DNA of 64,000 nucleotides from Millionella massiliensis (GCF_900104655.1 NZ_FNWD01000002.1:2650246-2714245), one strand, 5' to 3'. Shown: positions 1 to 9,374, counted from the stretch's first letter. A program made the numbers and translations. The notes: a model not told the origin generated them from the letters alone.

Positions 1-2640
1 ACCGAAATTCAGCCCCGTGTGGCCGTGTCGGTCGCGTTGGGTGAGGCTCAACTGGCCGGTGCTGCCGGCGGCGTGGCCGTACAGGGCGATCAGCCCCATG
101 CGGTTCAGGTTGCCGGGACGGTTGGCCAGACGTACGAAGTATTGCAGTTGGCCGTTTCGGCCGCCGACGCCGGCGGTCAGCGTGTCGAGTACGATACCTT
201 GGCTCGAGAGTTGGTTGATCTCGGTTTTGAAACCGAACGGGTTGCCGTCGGCTGCGGCCGCGGTGAGGTTCATCCGGCCGAATCCGGCTCCCTGGGCACG
301 CAGGTAGTCGTTCAGCACGTTGTTGCGTGCGGCCTGGAAGTCGAGCTTGAAGGGCGGAAGAAGGTGTTCGAGGGTGTCGGTGTTGACCCGGCCTGCCCAG
401 ATTTGGTTCTGGATCTCGGTGGCGACCCGACCGAACGCGGCGGCAAGGGTGTCGAGGCTTGAACGGGAGTGGAAGGCCAGTTGCATGTCGCCGCTGGCGA
501 ACTCCAGTTGCACGTGCGAGGTGTCGGCCTCGGCGGCGAGGGTCGTGCGGGCCACGAAGTCGGTGAAGGTGCCGTAGCGGACGCTCAGCGAGTCGAGTGC
601 GATTTGGGCCGAGTAGGCATTGCCCGAGGCCGCGGAGGCCCGAATGGTCAGACGGGTCGAGAGCGAGGAGGAATCGGCCACAAACCCCATGCGCTCCGGG
701 TCGAAGTGGGTGATGGCCCCCGTCAGTGTGGCCTCCTGTCGCTCGGCGGTGAGGTTGCCGCCGAGGTGCAGATCGGCATCGATGCCTTCGTTGCGGCTGG
801 TCAGGCGTCCGGTGATCTGCTGGTCGGTGAGACGGGCGGTCAGGTCGATGTTGCGGTAGTCGAAACCGTTGTATTCCGCCTGTTTGATGCGAAGCCGGGC
901 ATCGGCGGTGGTCGTGGCTGTAAAGGGGTCGAATCCGCAGCCTTCGGCCCGGAGGGCGAGGGTCACACAGCCGAGCGAGTCGGCGGGCAGGAAGCGGTCG
1001 AGCGGCAGACTGTCGATGGTTAGGTCAGCTGCGTACTCTTCGCTCTGCGGGCGAAAGGAACCGTCGAGCGAAACGCGGCCTCCGGCTGCCTGTACGGCCA
1101 GTCGGGCCTGATAGACACCTGTCTCGGCCGTGGCTTCGCCGCGGAAACGGGTGGGGGGCAGGGCTATGCCGTCGGGCAGCAGGTGGGCGATGAGCCGCGG
1201 GTTGCGCAGGTCGCCGCCGAAGGTGATGTGTCCGGTCGTATGTTTCGGAGTGGTAATGGCGTGTGCCCGTCCTTCAGCGATAAAGTCGATCGCGTGGGGA
1301 AGCGAAGCGACCAACCGGTGGAGGCGCAGTTCGCCCAGTGTACCGCTCAGCCGGGTGTCGAGGGTGAGGGAGCGGCCGGCGAGCTGGCGATGCAGCGGGC
1401 GGTCGATTTCGGTTAGTCGGAACAGGTCGGTCGACCCCACCTGCAGGGTCAGCTGGACGTTGAGCGGCGTTGCGGGTGAGAGGGTGGCGATGTCAGCCCC
1501 GACCGACAGATCGGCGCGCAGGGATGAAGTGGTGGTGAGCAGTTCGAAGTCATGCAGGGCGTAACCGCTGCTGTCCATCGACATGCTGCCGGTGGTCTGG
1601 GTGACGGCCAGCCCGGAGCGTTCCGTGAAACTCAGACCGGTGAGCCGGGCGCGAATTTCGGTGCCGCGGTTGTAGATGGAGTCGAGGCTGAGGTTCAGGC
1701 CGCTCAGCACGATATGATTGGGGTCGAGGGTCGGGAGCGGCTCTCCGTAGGCGAGGCCGTAACGGGCGGCATTGTCGGTAAGGCGCAGCTCATCGAGCCG
1801 GATGGTCCAGGGCAGACTTTCGGTGGTGTCGGCCGTTTCCGTTGCTGTGGGGGCTGTATTTTCGGCCGGTGTGGGCGATGCTGAAACTGCTGGAGTTGCA
1901 GGTGTGGGGATGCTGTCGGTCAGATAGGCGTAGTCGCCGCGCTCGATCAGTAGCCGATGGGCCGTGATCTCCTGTGTGCCGAGGTCGACCGCGCAACTGT
2001 CGACCTCTCCACGGGCGATGCGTGCCGTGAGGTCGGTGGCGGACTCGGGGGTGTGCATCGCGAAGGCGATGTCGTCGAGGGTCAGTCGCTGTGCGGCTAT
2101 TTTCCATAGCAGCGGCGCTGACGCAGTGTCGACAACCGTGGTGTCAGGGACCGATGGGCCGAGTGTCAGTCGTATATTGCCGCCGCTCAGCCGGATGTCG
2201 GGCACCTGGGCGCTCTCGGTCGAGAGGTTGGCTCGACCGGAGAGGGCGAGTTCCCGGACGCGCAGCTTCAGGTCGAGTCCGCTGGTGGAGTCGGCGGCCA
2301 GGTGGAAAGCGGCACTGTCGATGGCGAAGTGTCGGATATGGATTTCGCCCCCCAGCAGCGGCCTCAATGCCACGGCGGTACGCAGCGATCCGCAGTAAAA
2401 GAGGGTGTCGCCGTCGGGAGTGATCCCCTGGGCGCGGTCGATGGAGAGTCGCAGCGGGAATCGCAGTCGGAACCGTTCGATGGAAAGACGCATGCCGAGC
2501 TCTTCGGAGAGGTATTCGGTGGCCTTTTTCTGGATAAAGTCCTGCACGGGCGGCAGGTAGAGCGACACGACGAGCAGTACAATCAGTCCGGCAAGGATGG
2601 CCAGCACGCGGAGCGTATATTTCAGTATCTTGCGGAACAT
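1..2640 (-). CDS. TamB-like translocation/assembly protein, N-terminal part (cut by window edge)
   Basis: The frame is open from an ATG at 2640 down to base 1, giving 880 codons with no stop, so only the N-terminal part is here. Residues about 8-28 form one hydrophobic segment (an uncleaved inner-membrane anchor), followed by PPVQDFIQKKATEYLSEELG and then long beta-rich repetitive sequence of the AsmA/TamB kind (repeats of the type LDLKLRVRELALSGRANLST). Proteins of this family span the periplasm and help assemble outer-membrane proteins or move lipids. The C-terminal DUF490 domain, which would confirm TamB over other AsmA-like proteins, lies outside the window. It is divergent from the DNA glycosylase gene, sharing a 114-bp intergenic region. 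Confidence 0.8.
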   Translation of the reverse strand, partial: MFRKILKYTLRVLAILAGLIVLLVVSLYLPPVQDFIQKKATEYLSEELGMRLSIERFRLRFPLRLSIDRAQGITPDGDTLFYCGSLRTAVALRPLLGGEIHIRHFAIDSAAFHLAADSTSGLDLKLRVRELALSGRANLSTESAQVPDIRLSGGNIRLTLGPSVPDTTVVDTASAPLLWKIAAQRLTLDDIAFAMHTPESATDLTARIARGEVDSCAVDLGTQEITAHRLLIERGDYAYLTDSIPTPATPAVSASPTPAENTAPTATETADTTESLPWTIRLDELRLTDNAARYGLAYGEPLPTLDPNHIVLSGLNLSLDSIYNRGTEIRARLTGLSFTERSGLAVTQTTGSMSMDSSGYALHDFELLTTTSSLRADLSVGADIATLSPATPLNVQLTLQVGSTDLFRLTEIDRPLHRQLAGRSLTLDTRLSGTLGELRLHRLVASLPHAIDFIAEGRAHAITTPKHTTGHITFGGDLRNPRLIAHLLPDGIALPPTRFRGEATAETGVYQARLAVQAAGGRVSLDGSFRPQSEEYAADLTIDSLPLDRFLPADSLGCVTLALRAEGCGFDPFTATTTADARLRIKQAEYNGFDYRNIDLTARLTDQQITGRLTSRNEGIDADLHLGGNLTAERQEATLTGAITHFDPERMGFVADSSSLSTRLTIRASAASGNAYSAQIALDSLSVRYGTFTDFVARTTLAAEADTSHVQLEFASGDMQLAFHSRSSLDTLAAAFGRVATEIQNQIWAGRVNTDTLEHLLPPFKLDFQAARNNVLNDYLRAQGAGFGRMNLTAAAADGNPFGFKTEINQLSSQGIVLDTLTAGVGGRNGQLQYFVRLANRPGNLNRMGLIALYGHAAGSTGQLSLTQRDRHGHTGLNFG

Positions 2641-2718
2641 GGATCGAACGGCGATAACTAATGACGATAGGATATAGGTTCTATTGAATCGTGCAAAATT
2701 TGTTCCTAAGGTACCGCT

Positions 2719-2747
2719 TTTGGACGGTTTTTAAAAGTGTATCTTTG
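2719..2747 (+). promoter_or_regulatory. Bacteroidota-type promoter of the DNA glycosylase gene
   Basis: A perfect -7 box TATCTTTG lies at 2740-2747, with TTTG at 2719-2722 (17 bp spacing). The box ends 7 bp before the ATG at 2755, so the predicted mRNA has almost no leader. It also rules out the GTG at 2737 as start codon, since that codon precedes the transcription start. Confidence 0.6.
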
Positions 2748-2754
2748 TGTTGTT

Positions 2755-3384
2755 ATGGGAATATTCAGATACTCAGCGGTCGAGACCGATTATCTCGCGG
2801 AGCGTGATCCGGTATTGGGGCGGGCGATTCGTCGGATTGGCCCGATTGAGCGGCGTGTGACGCCCGATTTGTTCGAGGCGTTGGCCGAGAGTATCGTCGG
2901 CCAGCAGATCTCGGGCAAGGCTGCCGAAACGGTTTGGCGGCGGCTGACCGCACTGACAGGTGGGGTGACGCCGCAGAGCATTGTGCAGGCTGCGGTCGAG
3001 GCTTTGCGCGGCTGCGGGCTGAGCCTGCGGAAGGTGGGTTACCTGCAGGAGACTGCGCGGGTGGCTCTGGAGGGGCGTCTGGACGAAAAGGAATTGGCCG
3101 CCATGAGCGACCGTGAGGTGGTCGACCGGCTGACGGCTCTGCCCGGTGTGGGTGTGTGGACGGCCGAGATGCTGATGATCTTTTCGATGCAGCGGCCCGA
3201 TGTGGTCAGCTTCGGCGACCTGGCCATCCGTCGCGGTGTGATGCGCCTTTACGGATTGGAGAGCCTTTCACGCCGGGAGTTCGAGACCTACCGGTCGCGC
3301 TGGTCGCCCTACGGGACGGTCGCGTCATTCTATCTGTGGGCAGTGGCTCACGAACCGGACGGGATGTCGCCCGTCGAAAAATAG
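2755..3384 (+). CDS. DNA-3-methyladenine glycosylase II, AlkA-type (HhH-GPD)
   Basis: This 209-residue HhH-GPD protein removes alkylated bases from DNA in base-excision repair. The helix-hairpin-helix is LPGVGVWTAEM (residues 129-139), and the catalytic Asp expected in the family sits 16 residues later (D155 in FGDLAIRRG). The N-terminal stretch ESIVGQQISGKAAETVWRRL is typical. It is about the length of short AlkA proteins and lacks the N-terminal Ada-like extension. The ATG at 2755 is chosen because a promoter box covers the upstream GTG. The next gene starts 11 bp after the stop, so the two are probably co-transcribed. Confidence 0.88.
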   Translation: MGIFRYSAVETDYLAERDPVLGRAIRRIGPIERRVTPDLFEALAESIVGQQISGKAAETVWRRLTALTGGVTPQSIVQAAVEALRGCGLSLRKVGYLQETARVALEGRLDEKELAAMSDREVVDRLTALPGVGVWTAEMLMIFSMQRPDVVSFGDLAIRRGVMRLYGLESLSRREFETYRSRWSPYGTVASFYLWAVAHEPDGMSPVEK

Positions 3385-3395
3385 AAAACCGTTGG

Positions 3396-3665
3396 ATGAA
3401 AACCGATTTGAGAACGATTCCGGGTGTCGGAGCGCAGATCGAACGTGACCTGATTGCGTTGGGCTATGACAGTGTGGCTTCGCTGGCGGGCGAGGATCCG
3501 GAACAGATTTACGAACGGGATTGCATCCGTCGCGGCTGCCGGGTCGACCGGTGTATGCTGTACGTCTATCGCTGCGCCGTCTATTATGCCGACCATGCGG
3601 AGCATGATCCCGAGAAGCTCCGGTGGTGGTACTGGAAGGACAAACCTTACGTGCCTCGCCGGTAG
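3396..3665 (+). CDS. Small helix-hairpin-helix protein, Cdd1/'pathogenicity locus' family
   Basis: An 89-residue protein starting MKTDLRTIPGVGAQIERDL, that is a helix-hairpin-helix (IPGVGAQIERDLIALGY) at the extreme N-terminus. It ends in a conserved-looking aromatic stretch (LRWWYWKDKPY). Length and layout match the Cdd1 (pathogenicity locus) family, a small DNA-binding-like family of unknown function common in bacteria; despite the family name there is no evidence of a virulence role. The start is the ATG 11 bp after the glycosylase stop; a longer upstream frame would overlap that gene. Operonic placement with a DNA glycosylase suggests a DNA-related role (inference). Confidence 0.75.
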   Translation: MKTDLRTIPGVGAQIERDLIALGYDSVASLAGEDPEQIYERDCIRRGCRVDRCMLYVYRCAVYYADHAEHDPEKLRWWYWKDKPYVPRR

Positions 3666-4106
3666 GTTTGCCTGCTCATGAGGTCTTGTAGGGTACGAAA
3701 CAGGTGTCCTTTCCCGATCTGATATTTATTTCAATATGGAGGACGATGGTTGTTGTCGGGTGATGTCGCATTTGGGGATATCGTCATTTCGATTTCAAAC
3801 AAAGTAGGGAGGCAGTTTGCTGTATAACGTTGCGGCATCTTGGGGTGGTTGCCTTTTTATGGAAGCGTGTTTTCGCGGCGACGATGTTTGGGAGAAGTGG
3901 CTATCCAAAGGGAGGATGTTGGCTTTTCCGTTTCGACTTTCAGCATGTAAACGGGCAGGGTGAACAGCGGCTGTTCTTATTCTGGTCGTTCTATGGACGT
4001 GGGTCTTACAAAATCTCGTTAACCGGTCGAATGCTTTAGAAATGAGGTGAAATGGATGTCATTTCACATGAGGGGGATAGAATTGTTGAAATTTTCTGGA
4101 ACAAGG
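3666..4106. other. Intergenic region, nothing recognised
   Basis: About 440 bp between the Cdd1-like gene and the IclR promoter. The longest open frame (69 codons, 3830-4039 on the plus strand) has no recognisable domain or promoter. No clear terminator, repeat or RNA was seen. Confidence 0.5.
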
Positions 4107-4137
4107 TTTCAAATTTTGGCAATTTATTCTATCTTTG
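4107..4137 (+). promoter_or_regulatory. Promoter of the IclR-family gene
   Basis: The -7 box TATCTTTG is at 4130-4137, and TTTC at 4107-4110 with 19 bp spacing acts as the -33 element. The predicted transcript starts about 24 nt before the ATG at 4165, and the TTG at 4135 lies inside the -7 box, so it cannot be the start. Confidence 0.6.
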
Positions 4138-4164
4138 CAGAGGAACCAATACACAAAAGTTGAG

Positions 4165-4941
4165 ATGGAACAAAAAGAGGGATATCTGGTCCCGATTCTG
4201 CATAAGGGTTTTGCCCTGCTCGAATACCTCGGTCGGCAACCGGGTGGCCGGACCATGGCCGAAACGCTGGCCGATCTGGACTTTCCGAAAACGACCCTGT
4301 TCCGGCTGCTTGCCGCTCTGACCGAAGAGGGGTATATCTGTCTCGATCCCGAGACCGGCCGCTACACCCTGTCGCGGCGACTGCTGCGGCTCGGGCTGGC
4401 TGCTCTGGGTGAAGCCGAACTGGTCGAATATGCCCTCCAGCCTATGCGGGCTCTGCGTGATCGCGTTCGTGAAAGCGTCATGCTGGGCGTGTTTATGGAT
4501 AACCGCGTAGTGTTGCTGGAGCAGGTGCTCGGCTCCCATAACTTTACCTTCATTCTGAAGCCCGGCACCGACTTCTGTCTGCACGCTTCGGCTCCCGGCA
4601 AACTCTTCCTGGCCCTGCTGTCGGACAAGGAACGCGAAGAGGCGCTCCAAACCGTCGATTACCAGATCTATACCCCCAATACGTTCGGCAGCCGCGAGGC
4701 GCTGGAAAAAGAATTGGAAAAGATTCGTACACTGGGCTACGCCACCGACGACGAAGAGGAGATGCAGGGGGTGAATTGTCTGGCCGCACCTGTCTTCAAC
4801 TCGTTCGGCGAGATAGCCGCAGCGCTGTGGACTTCGGGGCCCAGCGGCCGGTTGACCCGCGAGAGTTTTCCCGATATGGCAGTCCGTATAATCGAGGCGG
4901 CCGATGCCATTTCACTCCGGCTCGGCTTCAAACGCCGGTAA
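4165..4941 (+). CDS. IclR-family transcriptional regulator
   Basis: A 258-residue regulator. Residues about 8-75 are the winged helix-turn-helix (LEYLGRQPGGRTMAETLADL, then FPKTTLFRLLAALTEEGYI). The rest is the IclR effector-binding domain with the typical HASAPGKLFLALL and a long acidic loop before GVNCLAAPVFNSFGE. IclR proteins usually bind small carbon metabolites and control nearby catabolic genes. The only gene directly downstream in the same direction is the HzsA-related protein, 141 bp away, so that is the obvious candidate target or co-transcribed partner (inference). The start ATG is fixed by the promoter box just upstream. Confidence 0.9.
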   Translation: MEQKEGYLVPILHKGFALLEYLGRQPGGRTMAETLADLDFPKTTLFRLLAALTEEGYICLDPETGRYTLSRRLLRLGLAALGEAELVEYALQPMRALRDRVRESVMLGVFMDNRVVLLEQVLGSHNFTFILKPGTDFCLHASAPGKLFLALLSDKEREEALQTVDYQIYTPNTFGSREALEKELEKIRTLGYATDDEEEMQGVNCLAAPVFNSFGEIAAALWTSGPSGRLTRESFPDMAVRIIEAADAISLRLGFKRR

Positions 4942-5082
4942 TGGGTGGCTGTGCTTTCTGCCCTTGGGGTTGACGGCGAATTTTGTCGGACTGCTGAGGG
5001 TGATGTTTCCCGCTCTTCCGAATCTATTGTTCGGAGGAAATGAACTTTCGAAAACCGATTTTTTACCAAATAAAATTTGCAA

Positions 5083-7386
5083 ATGATGATGCGACGAGTC
5101 TTGTTGGCACTGGGTATGCTCGTGTCGGTCACCGCACTACGGGCACAGGAGGATTTCCGCGAGATCCTCTTCGTCGAACGCGACCAGTATGCGCCCGACC
5201 ACCACAACACCGAAACGCTTTTCCAGGCCGGAGAGATCAATCCCGAGAAGTTCCGGGGCGGATCGGCACTGCGGGCACTGGACCTCGCTACCGGGAAGGT
5301 ACGTACGCTGCTCACCTCCGAAAAAGGGGTGATCCGTGACCCTGAACTCTCGTTCGACGGTCGGAAGATCATCTTCTCGATGCGGCCCGAACGTGAAGGG
5401 TGGTACCATATCTACGAAATCAACACCGACGGTACCGGCCTGCGTCAGTTGACCAGCGCTGCCGGCATCTCGGATATCGACCCCCTTTATCTGCCCGACG
5501 GCGGAATTATCTTCACCTCCACCCGCGAGCCCAAATACTGCATGTGCAACCGCCACATCATGGGTAACCTCTACCGTATGGAAGCCGACGGGGCGAATAT
5601 CGTCCAGATCGGGGGCAGCACCCTTTTTGAAGGCCACTCGGCACTGCTCAACGACGGCCGCATTCTGTACGACCGTTGGGAGTATGTCGATCGTAACTTC
5701 GGTGATGCACAGGGACTGTGGACCGTCAATCCTGACGGTACGAAACATGCTATCTACTATGGCAACAACACCAACTCGCCCGGTGGGGTGATCGACGCCC
5801 GGCAGGTACCCGGCAGCGACCTGGTGGTCTGCATCTTCGGCAGCTGCCACGACCGTCCGTGGGGAGCGCTGACCCTGATCGACCGCAAGAAAGGGGTCGA
5901 TGGGGCCGAACCGGTTGTGCAGATCTGGCCGGCTGATTCCCGGGCGCTGATCGGACAGGGAGATTACGACCAGTTCATGAAGATCAAGATCCGTTACGAA
6001 GACCCCTATCCGCTGGACGAAAATACGTTCCTCGTTTCGCGTTCCGTTCGTTGGGACACCACCCTGAATGACTATAAGATGGCCCTCTACCGGGTTGATC
6101 GTGCGGCCGGCACCGAAACCCTGCTCTACGAAGGGACCAAGGGGTGTTTCGATCCGATGCCTATCGCTCCGCGTCAGAAACCGAGTGCCATTCCCTTCGC
6201 ACGCGACTACTCCGAGCGTCCCGGCATGTTCTACGTGCAGGATGTCTATGAAGGTACTAACATGAAAGGCGTGGAACGCGGTACGGTCAAGTGGCTGCGC
6301 GTCATCGAGTCGCCCGAAAAACGCACCTGGACTGCACAGGGTTGGGCCGGACAGGGCGAACAGGCTCCCGCGATGAACTGGACCAGCTTTGAATTGAAAC
6401 AGATTCTGGGCGAAGTACCGGTGGCTGAAGACGGATCGGCCTGCTTCGAGGTGCCTGCCGGCAAGTTTGTTTACTTCCAGCTGCTCGACAAGGACAAAAA
6501 GATGGTGCAGTCGATGCGAAGCGGTACGATGGCCATGTCGGGCGAGATCAACGGTTGTATCGGCTGTCACGAGGATCGTTTGAGCGTTCCCGTGCCTTCG
6601 GGCAAGATGCCGCTGGCTCTGCAAAAAGGTCCCGTGAAACTTACCGGCTGGATGGGCCGTGAACCCGAGCCCTTCTCCTACACCGCTCAGGTGCAGCCCA
6701 TTTTCGACCGTCACTGTGTGAAGTGCCACGACTTCGACGAAAAGGATCGCAAGAAACTGGTGCTGGCCGGCGACCGCAACCCCTTCTTCAACGCATCGTA
6801 CGTCAATCTCTATGTCGGTGGCAAGGTGACCCTCGTGGGAGCCGGTCCTGCAGCGATACAGGATCCCTACACGTGGGGTTCGCACGCCAGCGTGCTGACC
6901 CGCGTGATCGATACGGTTCACCACGGCGTGAAACTCTCCGACGAGGAGCGTCTGACTCTCTATGCCTGGATGGACGTCAACGGGGTTTACTATCCGGCTT
7001 ACGAAGCCTATTACGGTGACAACCTTGGCGGCCGTTCGCCGCTGACCTTTGCCGAAATCGACTCGCTGGCCGCACTGACCGGGGTCAATCTGCGTGGCCT
7101 GAACGGCCACTGGCGCGGAGTGCAGGCGCAGGTAGCGTTCGAGCGTCCCGAGTTGAGCCCCTGCCTGGATGCCATCCGCGGCGACAGCGAAAAGTTCGCT
7201 CAGGCTGTCGAGATCATCGCACGGGGTGGCCAGCGCCTCAAAGAGCATCCGCGTGCCGACATGAAGGGTTTCGTGCCCAGCCAGCGTCACCAGGAGATGC
7301 TCCGCAAGTATGCGGCTCAGCTCGAGGAGGAGGTAGCCAACCGTCATGCCGTAGAGGCAGGGCAGAAACGCTACGACAACCGTTAA
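5083..7386 (+). CDS. Secreted di-haem HzsA-related protein (beta-propeller plus two CxxCH motifs)
   Basis: A 767-residue protein with a signal peptide (MMMRRVLLALGMLVSVTALRAQ). Residues about 25-330 look like a TolB/PD40-type beta-propeller (repeats such as DPELSFDGRKIIF, DIDPLYLPDGGIIF, EGHSALLNDGRILY). Two c-type haem-binding motifs follow: CIGCH at residues 492-496 and CVKCH at 545-549. Size, order and two haem sites resemble the alpha subunit of anammox hydrazine synthase; gut Bacteroidota homologues are annotated HzsA-related. Hydrazine synthesis is not implied: no beta/gamma subunits or other anammox genes are visible. It is probably a periplasmic or exported redox or binding protein. 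The start is the first of three consecutive ATGs. A strong terminator follows, so it is the last gene of its unit. Confidence 0.78.
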   Translation: MMMRRVLLALGMLVSVTALRAQEDFREILFVERDQYAPDHHNTETLFQAGEINPEKFRGGSALRALDLATGKVRTLLTSEKGVIRDPELSFDGRKIIFSMRPEREGWYHIYEINTDGTGLRQLTSAAGISDIDPLYLPDGGIIFTSTREPKYCMCNRHIMGNLYRMEADGANIVQIGGSTLFEGHSALLNDGRILYDRWEYVDRNFGDAQGLWTVNPDGTKHAIYYGNNTNSPGGVIDARQVPGSDLVVCIFGSCHDRPWGALTLIDRKKGVDGAEPVVQIWPADSRALIGQGDYDQFMKIKIRYEDPYPLDENTFLVSRSVRWDTTLNDYKMALYRVDRAAGTETLLYEGTKGCFDPMPIAPRQKPSAIPFARDYSERPGMFYVQDVYEGTNMKGVERGTVKWLRVIESPEKRTWTAQGWAGQGEQAPAMNWTSFELKQILGEVPVAEDGSACFEVPAGKFVYFQLLDKDKKMVQSMRSGTMAMSGEINGCIGCHEDRLSVPVPSGKMPLALQKGPVKLTGWMGREPEPFSYTAQVQPIFDRHCVKCHDFDEKDRKKLVLAGDRNPFFNASYVNLYVGGKVTLVGAGPAAIQDPYTWGSHASVLTRVIDTVHHGVKLSDEERLTLYAWMDVNGVYYPAYEAYYGDNLGGRSPLTFAEIDSLAALTGVNLRGLNGHWRGVQAQVAFERPELSPCLDAIRGDSEKFAQAVEIIARGGQRLKEHPRADMKGFVPSQRHQEMLRKYAAQLEEEVANRHAVEAGQKRYDNR

Positions 7387-7412
7387 AAATCCGAAAAATT
7401 TGTTATGTTTGT

Positions 7413-7447
7413 AAGCGGCAGCCCTGTGCGGGGCGGCCGCTTTTTTG
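7413..7447 (+). terminator. Intrinsic terminator of the HzsA-related gene
   Basis: A 12-bp stem with one mismatch (7413-7424 with 7431-7442, loop TGTGCG) is followed by TTTTTT at 7441-7446. It lies 27 bp after the stop codon. Confidence 0.8.
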
Positions 7448-7601
7448 TTTCGCGTCGTACGAGGCAGTAACGCTGTGTGTCGCTGCTCGGATGGCTCGGG
7501 GACTTTGGGGTGAGGCGATTGTGTGCTGTACCCACAGAAAGCCCTGACGGTACCGATTGTCCGTGTCCGCAGTAATGTATAACTCCCTAATACCGAAAAC
7601 T

Positions 7602-8255
7602 ATGGCAGACCACACTTTCGAATATTGGCAGCGGCGGCTGGATGATCTGGCCCGTATCCTGGAAAAACACGGGTTTACGGCCGAGGTGGCGTCGACCGCT
7701 ACGGATGTGCGGAATCGCATCCGGCGGGCAGTCGAAACGTTGGCCCCCAAGTCGGTCGGATATGCCGATTCGCGAACGCTTCGGGCTACCGGTGCGCTAG
7801 ACATGTTGCGGGCCGACCCGCGTTGGGAGTTCATCGACGGTTTCGACCGCGCGAAAAGCCGTGCCGAGAATCTCGAAATGCGTCGGCAGGCCCTGATGAC
7901 CGATCTCTTTCTGACGGGGGTCAATGCCGTCACCGAGCAGGGAACGCTGGTCTGGCTCGATATGGTGGGCAACCGCATCGGCGGGGTTACGTTCGGCCCG
8001 CGTCATGTGATTCTCGTCGTCGGGCGTAACAAACTGACGGCTGACCTCGATGAGGCGATGCGTCGCATCAAAACGATTGCCGCACCGCTCAACGCACGGG
8101 CCCATGTCCATTTCAAAACGCCGTGTCAGATCACGTCGCGGTGTCACGACTGCGCCAGTCCGGATCGGATCTGCAACTCGTGGCTCATGATGGAGCGTTG
8201 CTACCCGAAAGAGCGGATTCGCGTGATTCTCGTCAATGACGATATGGGATATTGA
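7602..8255 (+). CDS. LUD-domain protein (LutC-like lactate utilisation family)
   Basis: A 217-residue single-domain LUD (DUF162) protein. The family includes LutB/LutC, components of L-lactate oxidation complexes, but many stand-alone members have no assigned reaction. Family-like segments are YADSRTL, LFLTGVNAVTEQGTLVWLDM and GNRIGGVTFGPRHVILVVGRNK. The C-terminus carries four cysteines (PCQITSRCHDCASPDRICNSW), which could bind a metal or cluster. No lutA or lutB partner is next to it, so a lactate role is unproven. The start MADHTFEYW is preferred; an in-frame ATG 27 bp upstream is an alternative. It converges with mutY, with 47 bp between them. Confidence 0.75.
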   Translation: MADHTFEYWQRRLDDLARILEKHGFTAEVASTATDVRNRIRRAVETLAPKSVGYADSRTLRATGALDMLRADPRWEFIDGFDRAKSRAENLEMRRQALMTDLFLTGVNAVTEQGTLVWLDMVGNRIGGVTFGPRHVILVVGRNKLTADLDEAMRRIKTIAAPLNARAHVHFKTPCQITSRCHDCASPDRICNSWLMMERCYPKERIRVILVNDDMGY

Positions 8256-8302
8256 TTGCTGCTCGCGGGAGTGATAGAGCGAAAAGAGTTGTGATTTGTG
8301 CG

Positions 8303-9370
8303 TTACCGCGGATTCGCCGGGGTTGTAGCGATGCGGGCGAGGTAGAGTTCCGTCAGTCGTGCAATGGCGTAGTCTCCGAGGTGTTCGGACGGGATGACGA
8401 TCCAGTCTTCCGGAATCGGGAGTGCCGTGAGGTCGTCGGTCTCGATGCAGTGGAAGGTGGCGTGGATAATGCGGTGCGAAAGGATATGTCGCGGCATGCG
8501 GATCGTTGAACGCCAGGTGGCTGCGAAGGGCAGGACGCCGGGGTCGATCTCTGTGTCGGTTGCCGTTTCGACCAGCGGGAATTCGTAGAGTCCGTGCCAA
8601 ATGTCGTTGCCAGCGCGGCGATGGATGACGGTCCGGCCACAGGGGTCGGTCAGATGCAGGTAATGGAAGTAGCGCGGTGTCTGTACCGCTTTGCCTTTTT
8701 TGACGGGACGCCGGTCGGCGGTCCCGTTTTTCAGTGCCAGACAGTTCGACGACAGCGGACACTGGTCGCAGTTCGGATTACGGGGTGTGCAGACGAGCGC
8801 CCCCAGCTCCATGACGGCCTGGTTGTAGCTTCCGGCACCGGCATGGCCGGGTGAGGCGAGGTACTCTTGCAGAAGGGTATCGGCCGCCGTGGCGAACTGT
8901 TTCTTACCGGCCGTGGTGTCGATCGGCGTGTCGATGTCCAGCAGACGGCTCAACAGCCGGTAAACATTGCCGTCCACGACGGCATGCGGAGCGTCGGTTG
9001 CGAAAGAGGCGATGGCGGCTGCCGTGTAGTCGCCGATCCCTTTCAGCGTGCGAAGTTCGTTGTATGCGGTTGGAAAAAGGCCGGAATAGCGGCTGACGAC
9101 CTCCCGTGCAGCTGCATGGAGGTTGCGGGCGCGACTGTAATACCCCAGTCCCTGCCAGAGCCTCAGCACTTCGTCCTCGTCGGCTGCGGCGAGTGCGGCG
9201 ACGGTCGGGAAACGGGCGACGAAACGTTCGTAATATTCGAGTCCCTGGGCCACGCGGGTCTGCTGTAGAATGACCTCCGAGAGCCAAATGCGATAGGGGT
9301 CGCGGGTTTCGCGCCACGGCAGCGTGCGGTGATGCTGTCTGTACCAGTCGTTGAGGGCGGCGGTATCCAC
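8303..9370 (-). CDS. mutY: A/G-specific adenine glycosylase
   Basis: A 355-residue MutY, which excises adenine mispaired with 8-oxoguanine. The catalytic Glu is E32 in SEVILQQTRV, the HhH is LKGIGDYTAAAI with catalytic Asp D133 in VVDGNVYRLLSRL, and the four [4Fe-4S] ligands are C194, C201, C204 and C210 (spacing C-x6-C-x2-C-x5-C). The C-terminal third (from about residue 225) is the NUDIX-like 8-oxoG recognition domain, beginning with VKKGKAVQTPRYFHYLHL. The start ATG lies 4 bp after the ybaK stop, so the two genes form an operon with ybaK first. Confidence 0.96.
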   Translation of the reverse strand: MDTAALNDWYRQHHRTLPWRETRDPYRIWLSEVILQQTRVAQGLEYYERFVARFPTVAALAAADEDEVLRLWQGLGYYSRARNLHAAAREVVSRYSGLFPTAYNELRTLKGIGDYTAAAIASFATDAPHAVVDGNVYRLLSRLLDIDTPIDTTAGKKQFATAADTLLQEYLASPGHAGAGSYNQAVMELGALVCTPRNPNCDQCPLSSNCLALKNGTADRRPVKKGKAVQTPRYFHYLHLTDPCGRTVIHRRAGNDIWHGLYEFPLVETATDTEIDPGVLPFAATWRSTIRMPRHILSHRIIHATFHCIETDDLTALPIPEDWIVIPSEHLGDYAIARLTELYLARIATTPANPR

Positions 9371-9374
9371 GGGA

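Noticed and set aside
3830-4039. A 69-codon plus-strand frame before IclR
   Set aside because: No promoter, domain or coding-like composition.
5137-7347. A 736-codon open frame antisense to the HzsA-related gene
   Set aside because: GC-rich coding DNA often leaves the opposite frame open. The plus-strand gene has a signal peptide, haem motifs and a terminator; the antisense frame has none.
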